Assembly: GCA_015478765.1 (NCBI GenBank)
Contig: JADMKR010000015.1
Coordinates: 1 to 8,243 of the forward strand
DNA from: Flavobacterium sp.
GTDB taxonomy: Bacteria; Bacteroidota; Bacteroidia; Flavobacteriales; Flavobacteriaceae
DNA: 8,243 bases
Reading direction: 5' to 3'
Under the pieces are notes generated by a model. It had not been told where the DNA came from. It saw only the letters and a program-made list of their open reading frames with translations, and did no database searches. This document shows, one piece after another, positions 1 to 6,196 of the stretch; position 1 is the stretch's first letter; each line of letters starts with the position of its first letter. Made by a program: the position numbers and the translations under genes.

Positions 1-255
1 TTTCGAAGCTGCGAAATGGATTATCCCCGACAGGTCGCGGTGTTTTTCAAAAAATTGCTTCACCGACGCTTTTTCGCGCAGGTCAAGTTTTTCGAAAATC
101 GGAACTTTTCCTGTTATGGCGGTGATGCCGTCAAGTACTTCGGTAGATGAATTGGATAAATTATCGATGATGACCACATCGTAGCCTTCGTTTTGCAGTT
201 CGACGACTGTGTGCGAACCTATAAATCCGAGGCCGCCGGTGACTAATATTTTCAT
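1..255 (-). CDS. galE: UDP-glucose 4-epimerase GalE, N-terminal part (runs off left edge)
   Basis: Only the first 85 codons are present; the gene continues beyond base 1. The product begins MKILVTGGLGFIGSHTVVEL, a Rossmann nucleotide-binding start with the TGxxGFIGSH glycine motif at residues 6-15 that binds NAD in short-chain sugar epimerases. An acidic residue ending the second beta strand (IIDNLSNS, D31) and an IHFAASK segment near residue 79 match the GalE pattern (usually HFAGLKAVGES). The family interconverts UDP-glucose and UDP-galactose in the cytoplasm, supplying galactose units for surface polysaccharide. It lies 105 bp downstream of the sugar aminotransferase on the same strand, which suggests a shared nucleotide-sugar operon, although a structured repeat separates the two. 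No clear Shine-Dalgarno sequence precedes the ATG. A related UDP-sugar epimerase cannot be excluded without the C-terminal half. Confidence 0.88.
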   Translation of the reverse strand, partial: MKILVTGGLGFIGSHTVVELQNEGYDVVIIDNLSNSSTEVLDGITAITGKVPIFEKLDLREKASVKQFFEKHRDLSGIIHFAASK

Positions 256-278
256 AGCTTATTTCAGTTCAGATGCCC

Positions 279-357
279 TAGCCCCGATTGCAGCGGAAAT
301 CCTTTTTGAGCGGCGAAGCAAACAAAAAGATTGCAGCGGAAAGCGGGAAAAAGCTCC
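279..357 (-). repeat. Structured intergenic repeat of Flavobacterium type, between the aminotransferase and galE
   Basis: This compact element fills most of the 105-bp gap. GATTGCAGCGGAAA occurs twice as a direct repeat (286-299 and 329-342). The same DNA folds into nested stems: CTTTTTG (302-308) with CAAAAAG (323-329), CCCG (283-286) with CGGG (344-347), and AGC (280-282) with GCT (353-355). From memory, elements of this layout (GGAGCT, CCCGC, two CCGCT boxes flanking a variable hairpin, ATCGGGGCTAGGG) recur between genes in Flavobacterium; I could not search for this. It may act as a terminator or processing site after the aminotransferase, or be a dispersed structured RNA such as the Flavo-1 family. 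The strand is assigned from the flanking genes only. Confidence 0.6.
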
Positions 358-360
358 TTA

Positions 361-1488
361 TTATTTCAAAAATTCAAGAATACTGCCGGTTATAAAAGTG
401 ATCTGTTCATCGTCGAGTTCGGTGTGCATCGGCAGTGAAAGCACTTCTTTGACCAATTGATTCGTGATCGGAAAATCGGCTTCGTTGTATCGTGAATCGG
501 CGTACGCTTTTTGCGAATGCAGCGGAATCGGGTAATAAATGGCGCACGGAATGTTTTTGTCGAGCAGATGTTGCATCAACGCGTCGCGATCGGCATCGAT
601 TATTCTCAACGTGTACTGATGGAAAACGTGGCTATCCTTGTCGCCGGTAACTACTGGCGTGATGATTTTCGGATGTTTTAATAGTTCCGAATATTTTTTC
701 GCCGCCTGTTGCCGGGCTTTGTTATACTCGTCAAGCTTTGGCAACTTAGCGTTCAAAACACCGGCCTGAATGCTGTCGAGGCGCGAATTTACGCCAACGA
801 CATCGTGGTGGTACCGCACGTACATTCCGTGGTTTACGATGCCGCGGATCTTGTGTGCGAGCTGGTCGTCGTTGGTGAAAATCGCACCGCCGTCGCCGTA
901 GCATCCGAGATTTTTGGATGGGAAAAACGATGTGGATGCGACATGGCCGATTGTTCCGGCCTGACGTTTCGTACCGTCGGCCGATTTGTAATTTGCGCCG
1001 ATTGCCTGCGCATTATCTTCGATTACATACAAGTTATGTTTTTGAGCGAGTTCCATTATCGCGTCCATATTGGCAGCCTGACCAAACAAATGCACGGGAA
1101 CGATCGCTTTGGTTTTGGATGTAATGGCTTTTTCAATTGCGGAAATGGAAATATTGAATGTATCGGCATCGACATCGACCAGAACCGGAGTTAGTTGCAA
1201 TAATGCGATCACTTCGACGGTGGCTGCAAAAGTGAAATCGGCTGTGATGACTTCGTCGCCGGGTTTCAGATCGAGGCCCATCATTGCGATTTGTAGTGCG
1301 TCGGTGCCGTTTGCACACGGAATCACGTGTTTTACCTTTAGGTATTGCTGAAGATTTTCCTGAAACAAATGCACTTGCGGACCGTTGATATACGTATTGG
1401 TATCAAGAACTTCCTGTATCGATTCGTTGACTTGTGATTTAATATTTTCGTATTGGCCTTTGAGGTCGACCATTTGAATTTTCTTCAT
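361..1488 (-). CDS. DegT/DnrJ/EryC1/StrS family PLP-dependent sugar aminotransferase, WbpE-like
   Basis: The 375-residue product has the normal length for this family, which transfers an amino group from glutamate to a keto-nucleotide sugar in the cytoplasm. Visible landmarks are CANGTDALQ (58-66, cofactor phosphate loop), the EDNAQAIGA segment with D158 and Q161 that contact the PLP ring, and SFFPSKNLGCYGDGGA, where K192 should be the Schiff-base lysine. RYHH followed by GVNSRLDSIQAG (225-243), YYPIPLHSQ (318-326) and LPMH (352-355) resemble Pseudomonas WbpE, which makes UDP-2-acetamido-3-amino-glucuronate for O antigen. Exact substrate is inference, since relatives acting on dTDP-keto sugars share the fold. 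The ATG at 1488 is supported by a good promoter 22-29 bp upstream. galE follows on the same strand, consistent with O-antigen or capsule precursor synthesis. It is sometimes misnamed a regulator because of the DegT label. Confidence 0.92.
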   Translation of the reverse strand: MKKIQMVDLKGQYENIKSQVNESIQEVLDTNTYINGPQVHLFQENLQQYLKVKHVIPCANGTDALQIAMMGLDLKPGDEVITADFTFAATVEVIALLQLTPVLVDVDADTFNISISAIEKAITSKTKAIVPVHLFGQAANMDAIMELAQKHNLYVIEDNAQAIGANYKSADGTKRQAGTIGHVASTSFFPSKNLGCYGDGGAIFTNDDQLAHKIRGIVNHGMYVRYHHDVVGVNSRLDSIQAGVLNAKLPKLDEYNKARQQAAKKYSELLKHPKIITPVVTGDKDSHVFHQYTLRIIDADRDALMQHLLDKNIPCAIYYPIPLHSQKAYADSRYNEADFPITNQLVKEVLSLPMHTELDDEQITFITGSILEFLK

Positions 1489-1509
1489 AAAATGTAGATT
1501 AAAGCATTA

Positions 1510-1539
1510 CAAAACTACTAATTAAATGAGCTTCGGCAA
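1510..1539 (-). promoter_or_regulatory. Bacteroidetes-type promoter for the aminotransferase gene
   Basis: Read on the minus strand, TAGTTTTG (1517 down to 1510) matches the -7 consensus TAnnTTTG exactly. TTG (1539-1537) sits 19 nt upstream as the -33 element, the spacing known for the primary sigma factor in this phylum. Transcription would start near 1503, giving a leader of about 15 nt before the ATG at 1488. Confidence 0.65.
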
Positions 1540-1560
1540 TGGATAATCTGTAAAGTGATG

Positions 1561-1568
1561 TATTTTAG
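1561..1568 (+). promoter_or_regulatory. Possible -7 element of waaA
   Basis: TATTTTAG differs from TAnnTTTG at one position and lies 18 bp before the waaA ATG. No convincing -33 TTG is visible at the right distance, so this is only a candidate. It lies in the 98-bp divergent region shared with the aminotransferase promoter. Confidence 0.25.
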
Positions 1569-1586
1569 CGACACAATTGATCTACC

Positions 1587-2825
1587 ATGTTTTTTGTCTA
1601 TAATTTACTTGTGATTGCTGCCGAATTTCTGCTGAAGATCATCGCCAAATTCAATCCGAAGATGAAGCTTTTCGTTGAGGGGCGAAAGGATGTTATTCCG
1701 CAGTTGCAAGCTGCCATAAACCAAACCGATCGCACCATATGGTTCCACGCGGCGTCATTGGGCGAATATGAACAAGGCCTCCCGGTCATCGAACAAATCA
1801 AGGAGATCTATCCTTTGCATAAGATCGTTCTGACATTCTTCTCTCCTTCGGGATATGAGGTTCGGAAAAATAATACGGTAGCCGATTTGACGATTTATCT
1901 CCCACTTGATACAACGCAAAATGCAAGACGATTTTTGGATGCTCTGCAACCTGAATTGGCATTTTTCATCAAATATGAATTTTGGCCGAATTATCTTCAT
2001 GAGCTCAGGAAGCAAAAGACACGAACCTTTCTTATATCCGGGATTTTTAGGGAAAGTCAGCCGTTTTTCAAGTGGTTTGGTGGTTTTTACCGTAAAGCAC
2101 TGCAGTCATTTGAGCATTTTTTTGTTCAGAATGACACCTCCAAAAAATTACTCACGGGGTTGGGTTATACCAATATTACGGTGTCGGGTGACACCCGGTT
2201 CGACCGGGTTGCCCACATTCTTGAAAAGGACAATGCACTGCCGTTCATTGAAGAGTTTCTTGGAGGTAAATTGGCGATAGTTGTTGGCAGTTCGTGGCCG
2301 AAAGATGAATCGTTGCTCGTCAATTATATCAACGGGACATCACATGAGGTGAAATTTATCGTTGCTCCGCATAATATAAAGGCAGATCAGATCGCCGAAT
2401 TGCAGAATTCAATCGAGCGAAAAACAGTGCTTTTCTCGGAAATGGGATCAAAAAATCTCGCGGAATTTGAGGTATTCATCATCGATACTATTGGAATACT
2501 GACTAAAATATACAGTTATGCCGACATTGCTTACGTGGGCGGCGGATTCGGGAATCCGGGTGTTCATAACATATTGGAGCCGGCTACTTTTGGCATCCCG
2601 ATCGTGATCGGACCAAATTATTCCCACTTTGAAGAAGCGACAGCGCTGGTAAAGCTGGGCGGTTGTCTGAGTATATCAAATCAGCAATCATTGAATGAAA
2701 GCCTAGACAGCCTGATTGTCAATGCCGACATCCGAAGTGAAAAAGGAAATATCTGTTCGACATTCGTCCAAATGAATAAAAACGCTACTGATACTATCAT
2801 CAACTATATTGGGGCTGCGAAATAA
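1587..2825 (+). CDS. waaA: 3-deoxy-D-manno-octulosonic acid (Kdo) transferase WaaA
   Basis: The 412-residue product has the length and landmarks of the GT30 Kdo transferase, which adds Kdo from CMP-Kdo to the lipid A precursor at the inner face of the cytoplasmic membrane. A hydrophobic N-terminus (LLVIAAEFLLKIIAKF) fits membrane association. WFHAASLGEYEQGLPVIE (52-69) carries the expected catalytic base, E60. KYEFWPN (129-135), GDTRFDRV (201-208), VAPHN (259-263) and the C-terminal VGGGFGNPGVHNILEPATFG block (317-336), with GPNYSHFEEA after it, are the GT-B nucleotide-sugar binding signatures. The N-terminal acceptor half and C-terminal donor half are both complete. Whether one or two Kdo residues are added cannot be read from the sequence. 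The ATG at 1587 gives a standard N-terminus. It is divergent from the aminotransferase and followed 105 bp later by the peptidase gene, with no obvious terminator between. Confidence 0.95.
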   Translation: MFFVYNLLVIAAEFLLKIIAKFNPKMKLFVEGRKDVIPQLQAAINQTDRTIWFHAASLGEYEQGLPVIEQIKEIYPLHKIVLTFFSPSGYEVRKNNTVADLTIYLPLDTTQNARRFLDALQPELAFFIKYEFWPNYLHELRKQKTRTFLISGIFRESQPFFKWFGGFYRKALQSFEHFFVQNDTSKKLLTGLGYTNITVSGDTRFDRVAHILEKDNALPFIEEFLGGKLAIVVGSSWPKDESLLVNYINGTSHEVKFIVAPHNIKADQIAELQNSIERKTVLFSEMGSKNLAEFEVFIIDTIGILTKIYSYADIAYVGGGFGNPGVHNILEPATFGIPIVIGPNYSHFEEATALVKLGGCLSISNQQSLNESLDSLIVNADIRSEKGNICSTFVQMNKNATDTIINYIGAAK

Positions 2826-2881
2826 TTGTTAAAACACAATCGGTAGCAGCACAAACATTCGGTCAAAATATTCTTAAGTCG

Positions 2882-2903
2882 TATATTGCGGCGGCTACAT
2901 TTA
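2882..2903 (+). promoter_or_regulatory. Weak candidate -7 elements upstream of the S46 peptidase
   Basis: Two partial matches to TAnnTTTG lie in the 105-bp gap after waaA: TACATTTA at 2896-2903 (one mismatch) and TATATTGC at 2882-2889 (two mismatches). Neither has a clear -33 TTG. They suggest the peptidase may have its own promoter rather than depend only on read-through from waaA. Confidence 0.22.
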
Positions 2904-2930
2904 AAACAAAAAATCATTAAATCTACTCGT

Positions 2931-5084
2931 ATGAGATTCTTACAACTGTTTCTTTTATTAATTGTTTTTCAGGCACAGGCGCAACAAGGCGGCATGTGGA
3001 TCCCTTCCTTATTGAAAGGGATGAATGAAAAAGAAATGAAAAACCTGGGCATGAAAATGTCGGCCGAGGATATTTACAGCGTCAACAAATCGAGTTTAAA
3101 AGATGCCATTCCACATTTCAACGGCGGTTGTACATCCGAAGTAATTTCGCCAAAAGGCCTAATTTTAACCAATCACCATTGCGGTTACAGTCAGATTCAA
3201 AGCCATTCAACTGTCGACAATGACTATCTGACCGACGGATTTTGGGCAATGAAAATGGAGGATGAATTGCCAAACAAAAATCTTGAGGTGACATTCATCA
3301 TCAAAATAGAAGATGTCACGGCGCAGATTCTTGAAGGAAGTTCTTCTATCACAAACGAAGATGAGAAAAGAAAAAGAATCGAACAGAACATAAGCGCATT
3401 GAATACTTCATTTCCGAAAGAAGCCTGGCAGGAGAATAAAGTACGTACGTTTTATGAAGGAAATCAGTATATGTTATTCGTAACCGAAACTTACAAAGAC
3501 ATCAGGCTTGTGGGTGCTCCGCCGTCATCGGTAGGGAAATTCGGTTCGGATACAGACAACTGGGTATGGCCGCGGCATACGGGTGATTTTGCATTGTTCC
3601 GTATTTACGCCGACAAAAACAACCGCCCTGCCGAATATTCGAAAGACAATATTCCATATACGCCAAAGCACTTTCTGCCGATATCCCTTGATGGTGTGGC
3701 ACAGGACGATTTCACTTTGGTTTTCGGATATCCTGGACGGACATCTGAATATCTTCCCGCAGTCGCAGTCGAGCAGATTGTGAATGATTTAAATCCGGCG
3801 CGAATTGAAATACGCGACGCTGCTCTGAAAGTTCAGGACGGTTTTATGCGAAAAGATCCGACAATCAAAATACAGTACGCTTCAAAATTCGCCAGTGTTG
3901 CCAATTACTGGAAAAAATGGATTGGCGAAACCCAAGGTTTAAAGAAGTCAAATGCAATCGGGATTAAGCAGAATGATGAAAAGGCATTTGCGCAAAAAGT
4001 GACCAAGGCGGGCAAGCAGTCGCAGTATGGAAATATTTTGCCTGAATTCGGAAAGCTATATACCGAGATTACTCCGTATGCTGTTAGCCGCGAGTATTTT
4101 TCCGAAGTGGCGCTGCGAAATACCGAATTATTGTCTGCTGCTTTCAAACTTTATCAGTTGGAGCAGGTTTACAAAACACGTGGCGAGCAGTCTTTTACCG
4201 ATCGAAAAAACAATTTGATCAATGACATGTCTGGTTTCTACAAGAATTTTAATAAAGAAGTAGATGCGCAGGTGTTTGAACAACTAATCGATTTATATTC
4301 ACGCAAAGCACCGCAGCAATTTTTACCGGCTTCTCTGAAAAACATCGACGCCAAAAACCTTACTGCGAAAGTTTACGGACAATCGAAACTGACAACTTAC
4401 GAAGGATTGAAAGAAATTCTCGATGGCGAGACGTCGGTCGTACTTGGCCGTTTACAAAATGATCCGGCTATGGCGGTGATTCGCGATATGGCCAATTCAT
4501 ACTTTGACAATGTCGCCCCGAAATATGAAGAGATCAGCACCAAGATTTCGGCTTTGCAACGCGATTATATGAAAGCGCAATTGGAATTGAACAAGGACGC
4601 CAGGATCTTTCCCGATGCCAACAGCACGTTGCGTGTGACTTATGGAAAAGTATCTGGTTATACACCGCGCGACGCCACCCAATATCTTCCTGTAACATAT
4701 CTCGAAGGAGTTATGGAGAAATATGTTCCAGGAGATTATGAATTTGATGTTCCGCAGAAACTCATAACCCTGTTTAACAACAAAGACTACGGTGTGTATG
4801 GCGAGAACGGAAAGATGCCGGTTAATTTTATCGGAACCAATCATACCACGGGTGGAAACTCCGGAAGTCCGGCAATTGACGCACATGGAAATTTAATCGG
4901 ATTGAACTTCGATCGCGTTTGGGAAGGAACGATGAGCGATATCTATTATGATCCGGCGATCTCGCGAAACATTATGGTAGACGTTCGGTATGTGCTGTTC
5001 ATTATCGACAAATATGCCGGCGCGACGAATATCATCAACGAATTGAAGTTGGTTCATCCGAAGAAAAAATCCGGTAAAAGATAG
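2931..5084 (+). CDS. dpp11: S46 family peptidase, DPP11 type (Asp/Glu-specific dipeptidyl-peptidase)
   Basis: The 717-residue product matches the usual DPP7/DPP11 size. Its signal peptide (MRFLQLFLLLIVFQAQA, likely cut before Q18) sends it to the periplasm or outer surface. The chymotrypsin-fold triad is visible: H83 in ILTNHHCGY, D219 in WPRHTGDFALFR and S644 in TGGNSGSP. A long helical insert between the D and S blocks is typical of the family. IGLNFDR places arginine at R662, exactly 18 residues after the serine, as Arg673 follows Ser655 in Porphyromonas gingivalis DPP11. That arginine confers preference for Asp/Glu at P1, whereas DPP7 has glycine there. The enzyme removes dipeptides from oligopeptide N-termini for amino-acid supply. 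An in-frame TTG at 2886 would add 15 mostly basic residues before the signal peptide, so the ATG at 2931 is preferred. Substrate preference is inferred from one residue. Confidence 0.93.
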   Translation: MRFLQLFLLLIVFQAQAQQGGMWIPSLLKGMNEKEMKNLGMKMSAEDIYSVNKSSLKDAIPHFNGGCTSEVISPKGLILTNHHCGYSQIQSHSTVDNDYLTDGFWAMKMEDELPNKNLEVTFIIKIEDVTAQILEGSSSITNEDEKRKRIEQNISALNTSFPKEAWQENKVRTFYEGNQYMLFVTETYKDIRLVGAPPSSVGKFGSDTDNWVWPRHTGDFALFRIYADKNNRPAEYSKDNIPYTPKHFLPISLDGVAQDDFTLVFGYPGRTSEYLPAVAVEQIVNDLNPARIEIRDAALKVQDGFMRKDPTIKIQYASKFASVANYWKKWIGETQGLKKSNAIGIKQNDEKAFAQKVTKAGKQSQYGNILPEFGKLYTEITPYAVSREYFSEVALRNTELLSAAFKLYQLEQVYKTRGEQSFTDRKNNLINDMSGFYKNFNKEVDAQVFEQLIDLYSRKAPQQFLPASLKNIDAKNLTAKVYGQSKLTTYEGLKEILDGETSVVLGRLQNDPAMAVIRDMANSYFDNVAPKYEEISTKISALQRDYMKAQLELNKDARIFPDANSTLRVTYGKVSGYTPRDATQYLPVTYLEGVMEKYVPGDYEFDVPQKLITLFNNKDYGVYGENGKMPVNFIGTNHTTGGNSGSPAIDAHGNLIGLNFDRVWEGTMSDIYYDPAISRNIMVDVRYVLFIIDKYAGATNIINELKLVHPKKKSGKR

Positions 5085-5226
5085 TCGTCTGTCAAATGTG
5101 GCGATATTTAACAAACTGTTAGCTGATTCATTTCAAACGGTTTATAGTGCTGGTAAGGGAATTTTCGGACGAAATAATATTTTTTGAAAAATAATTTGAA
5201 AAAAATTTACGGAATCAAAAAATGTA

Positions 5227-5234
5227 TATCTTTG
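5227..5234 (+). promoter_or_regulatory. -7 promoter element of the small lipoprotein gene
   Basis: TATCTTTG is an exact match to TAnnTTTG. The stretch around it (5171-5270) is very A/T-rich, as is usual before highly expressed Flavobacterium genes. The -33 box is unclear: TTT at 5206-5208 is 18 nt away, while the better TTTG at 5195-5198 is 28 nt away, too far. The leader to the ATG at 5271 would be about 30 nt, ending TAAAAAG. Confidence 0.55.
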
Positions 5235-5270
5235 CCTCGAATTAATAATTAACCTTTTACAATTAAAAAG

Positions 5271-5474
5271 ATGAAAAAAGTATTTTTAAGCTTAGCATTA
5301 GTTGCTGCTATGACAGTTGTTTCTTGCAAGCAATCAGAAGAGAAAGTTGAAGAGACTACAATCGAAACTGAAGAAGTAACTGCTGAGCCAGAAGTAATCG
5401 CTGAGCCAGTTGACACTATGTCAGTTGAGTCTACTACAACTACTACTGAAGTTGAAGCTACTCCAGCTCAGTAA
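5271..5474 (+). CDS. Small acidic Thr/Glu-rich lipoprotein, function unknown
   Basis: This 67-residue protein begins MKKVFLSLALVAAMTVVSC, a textbook lipoprotein signal with a VVSC lipobox. Signal peptidase II would cut before C19 and leave a mature 49-residue lipidated tail. The tail holds only two lysines (K20 and K25), both close to the lipid anchor. It has no aromatic residues and is dominated by E, T, V and A, so it is probably disordered and strongly negative. A 10-bp direct repeat (5382-5391 and 5400-5409) encodes the two AEP steps, hinting at internal duplication. Codons such as GCT, GAA and ACT are used heavily, unlike the neighbouring genes. Together with a consensus -7 box and a strong terminator, this suggests an abundant monocistronic product. 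Similar short MKK...SCK proteins are, from memory, common in Flavobacterium, without an established role. Confidence 0.8.
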   Translation: MKKVFLSLALVAAMTVVSCKQSEEKVEETTIETEEVTAEPEVIAEPVDTMSVESTTTTTEVEATPAQ

Positions 5475-5495
5475 TTAGTATCTGAAAAGAAAATT

Positions 5496-5521
5496 GAGCC
5501 ACGCAATGCGTGGCTTTTTTT
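5496..5521 (+). terminator. Intrinsic terminator after the small lipoprotein gene
   Basis: AGCCACGC (5497-5504) pairs perfectly with GCGTGGCT (5508-5515) around a 3-nt loop, followed by a run of T residues (5515-5521). It lies 21 bp after the lipoprotein stop codon. The DUF1508 gene converges from the other side and ends at 5549. On the minus strand the hairpin is followed by CAATTTTCTTTTC, so it may also work in that direction, less efficiently. Confidence 0.9.
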
Positions 5522-5548
5522 ATGTCCAAAATTTCTGAGAACTATTTC

Positions 5549-5911
5549 TTATACTGAGGTTTCAATATCAGGGAAGATGAAGCTGTCATTCGAAAAATCG
5601 AGGATTTCCGCTTTGGCTACGTCTCGCTGAATTTCCGAAATACCCTTCGCCAAAAGTAGCTCGGTAGTGTATCGCCGGCTAACAGCATGAATTTCTTCAC
5701 CTATCAGCACTTTAAAAAAGTATTTACCTCCAGCCGAGCGATGTTTGGTGAAGTTCAAATTTGCTGCATTTGAGCGCAAATACTCCAGCGCTTTTTCACA
5801 TAGCTGCAAATCCAAAAAACTGTTACTTGTAAAAATTGCTTTGCCTTTGCGCGATGAAAACACAAACTTATACTCGCCGTTAAATCGTTTACTGATAACA
5901 AATGAAGCCAT
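5549..5911 (-). CDS. DUF1508 (YegP-like) domain protein
   Basis: The 120-residue product begins MASFVISKRFNGEYKFVF, the opening of the DUF1508 fold (F-x-I/L-x-K...G-x-[YF]-x-F-x-F). It seems to carry two copies: residues about 3-50 (ISKRFNGEYKFVFSSRKGK, ending LEYLRSNAAN) and about 58-107 (KYFFKVLIGEEIHAVSRRY, then GISEIQRDVAKA). This resembles tandem YegP of Escherichia coli, which lacks a firm function. No signal peptide is evident, so it is probably cytosolic. An in-frame ATG at 5944 would add 11 residues but lies inside a terminator stem, so the ATG at 5911 is chosen. The start codon is only about 10 bp downstream of the T-run of that tRNA-type terminator, leaving little room for its own promoter. 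The gene belongs to the chromosome flanking the island rather than to the element. Confidence 0.8.
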   Translation of the reverse strand: MASFVISKRFNGEYKFVFSSRKGKAIFTSNSFLDLQLCEKALEYLRSNAANLNFTKHRSAGGKYFFKVLIGEEIHAVSRRYTTELLLAKGISEIQRDVAKAEILDFSNDSFIFPDIETSV

Positions 5912-5920
5912 GAAATGTAT

Positions 5921-5957
5921 TAAAATAAAAAAAGCTCCAAACAAAGTTTGAAGCTTT
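5921..5957 (-). terminator. Intrinsic terminator of the former tRNA gene
   Basis: Read on the minus strand, AAAGCTTCAAAC (5957-5946) pairs with GTTTGGAGCTTT (5942-5931) around a 3-nt loop, with one T-G wobble. A T-rich tail (TTTTTTTATTTTA) follows through 5921. It begins 3 bp after the tRNA-like 3' end, the normal place for a tRNA terminator. The stem also forms on the plus strand, but only TTTT follows there, so the minus strand is preferred. Confidence 0.8.
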
Positions 5958-5959
5958 TG

Positions 5960-5979
5960 TACTCAGAGCGGGACTTGAA
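5960..5979 (-). other. tRNA 3'-end fragment, probable attachment site (att) of the integrated element
   Basis: On the minus strand the 20 nt read as a tRNA 3' end: T-loop TTCAAGT (5979-5973), 3' half of the T-stem CCCGC (5972-5968), 3' acceptor strand TCTGAGT (5967-5961) and discriminator A (5960). The partner T-stem half GCGGG is missing: the bases upstream are AATAGT. No anticodon arm, D-arm or 5' acceptor strand is found upstream, so this is a fragment and not a functional tRNA. Tyrosine recombinases often use tRNA 3' ends as att sites, rebuilding the tRNA at one end and leaving such a fragment at the other. The isoacceptor is not certain; the loop and stem would suit a tRNA-Leu. Confidence 0.7.
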
Positions 5980-6123
5980 ACTATTCAATTTCATACCATC
6001 CGCGCTCGGTGCAAACACCTCAAATTACTCTCAAAAATTCCGCAATGCTCTATAAATGTGGAGCTTTTCGTTTTTATAGAACTCTCGAACCAAATAGAAT
6101 AAATTCTAATGAAATCGATTATT

Positions 6124-6145
6124 TGCTGACTAAATGCTGACTAAA
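6124..6145. repeat. Perfect 11-bp tandem repeat TGCTGACTAAA x2
   Basis: TGCTGACTAAA occurs at 6124-6134 and again, directly abutting, at 6135-6145; one further T follows. An 11-bp period places both copies on about the same face of the helix. Its position between att and the integrase gene suggests arm-type recombinase sites or a regulator site. No binding evidence is available. Confidence 0.6.
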
Positions 6146-6169
6146 TTTTTTCGTTCCGGTTTTTATAAA

Positions 6170-6177
6170 TACATTTG
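6170..6177 (+). promoter_or_regulatory. -7 promoter element of the integrase gene
   Basis: TACATTTG is an exact match to the Bacteroidetes -7 consensus TAnnTTTG, ending 29 bp before the integrase ATG. The -33 region is only a T-run (TTTTTTCG near 6146-6153) without a proper TTG at the usual distance. This fits a weak or regulated promoter. Confidence 0.5.
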
Positions 6178-6180
6178 ACC

Positions 6181-6196
6181 GTTCAAAAGTTCAAAA
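6181..6196 (+). repeat. Tandem GTTCAAAA repeat in the integrase leader
   Basis: GTTCAAAA occurs twice back to back (6181-6188, 6189-6196), followed by the related TGCTCAAAA (6197-6205), immediately before the ATG at 6207. Placed just downstream of the -7 box, it could be an operator through which integrase or another element protein limits expression. It could also be a chance A-rich leader. Confidence 0.35.

Noticed and set aside
209..460. Plus-strand open frame spanning the intergenic repeat
   Set aside because: It overlaps galE, the structured repeat and the aminotransferase end in antisense, and the low-complexity translation follows the repeat. It is not a gene.
709..1194. 161-codon plus-strand open frame inside the aminotransferase gene
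   Set aside because: It is antisense to a clear DegT-family gene with all active-site motifs, and its translation shows no protein family features. It is a shadow of the real gene.
2886..2930. Upstream TTG start that would extend the S46 peptidase by 15 residues
   Set aside because: The extension is basic and precedes a complete signal peptide that starts naturally at ATG 2931. It would spoil the export signal.
4497..4886. 129-codon minus-strand open frame inside the peptidase gene
   Set aside because: It is antisense to the conserved catalytic region of the S46 peptidase and has no recognisable domain.
5085..5226. Terminator after the S46 peptidase
   Set aside because: Only short A/T-rich self-complementary stretches are present (around 5178-5208). 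No G/C-containing stem followed by a T-run is seen on the plus strand.
5912..5944. Upstream ATG at 5944 for the DUF1508 protein
   Set aside because: It lies inside the tRNA terminator stem, and the added 11 residues do not belong to the domain. MASFVISKR from 5911 is the expected N-terminus.
5960..6045. A complete tRNA gene on the minus strand
   Set aside because: Only the T-loop and 3' acceptor side are present. The opposing T-stem half, anticodon arm, D-arm and 5' acceptor strand cannot be found upstream.
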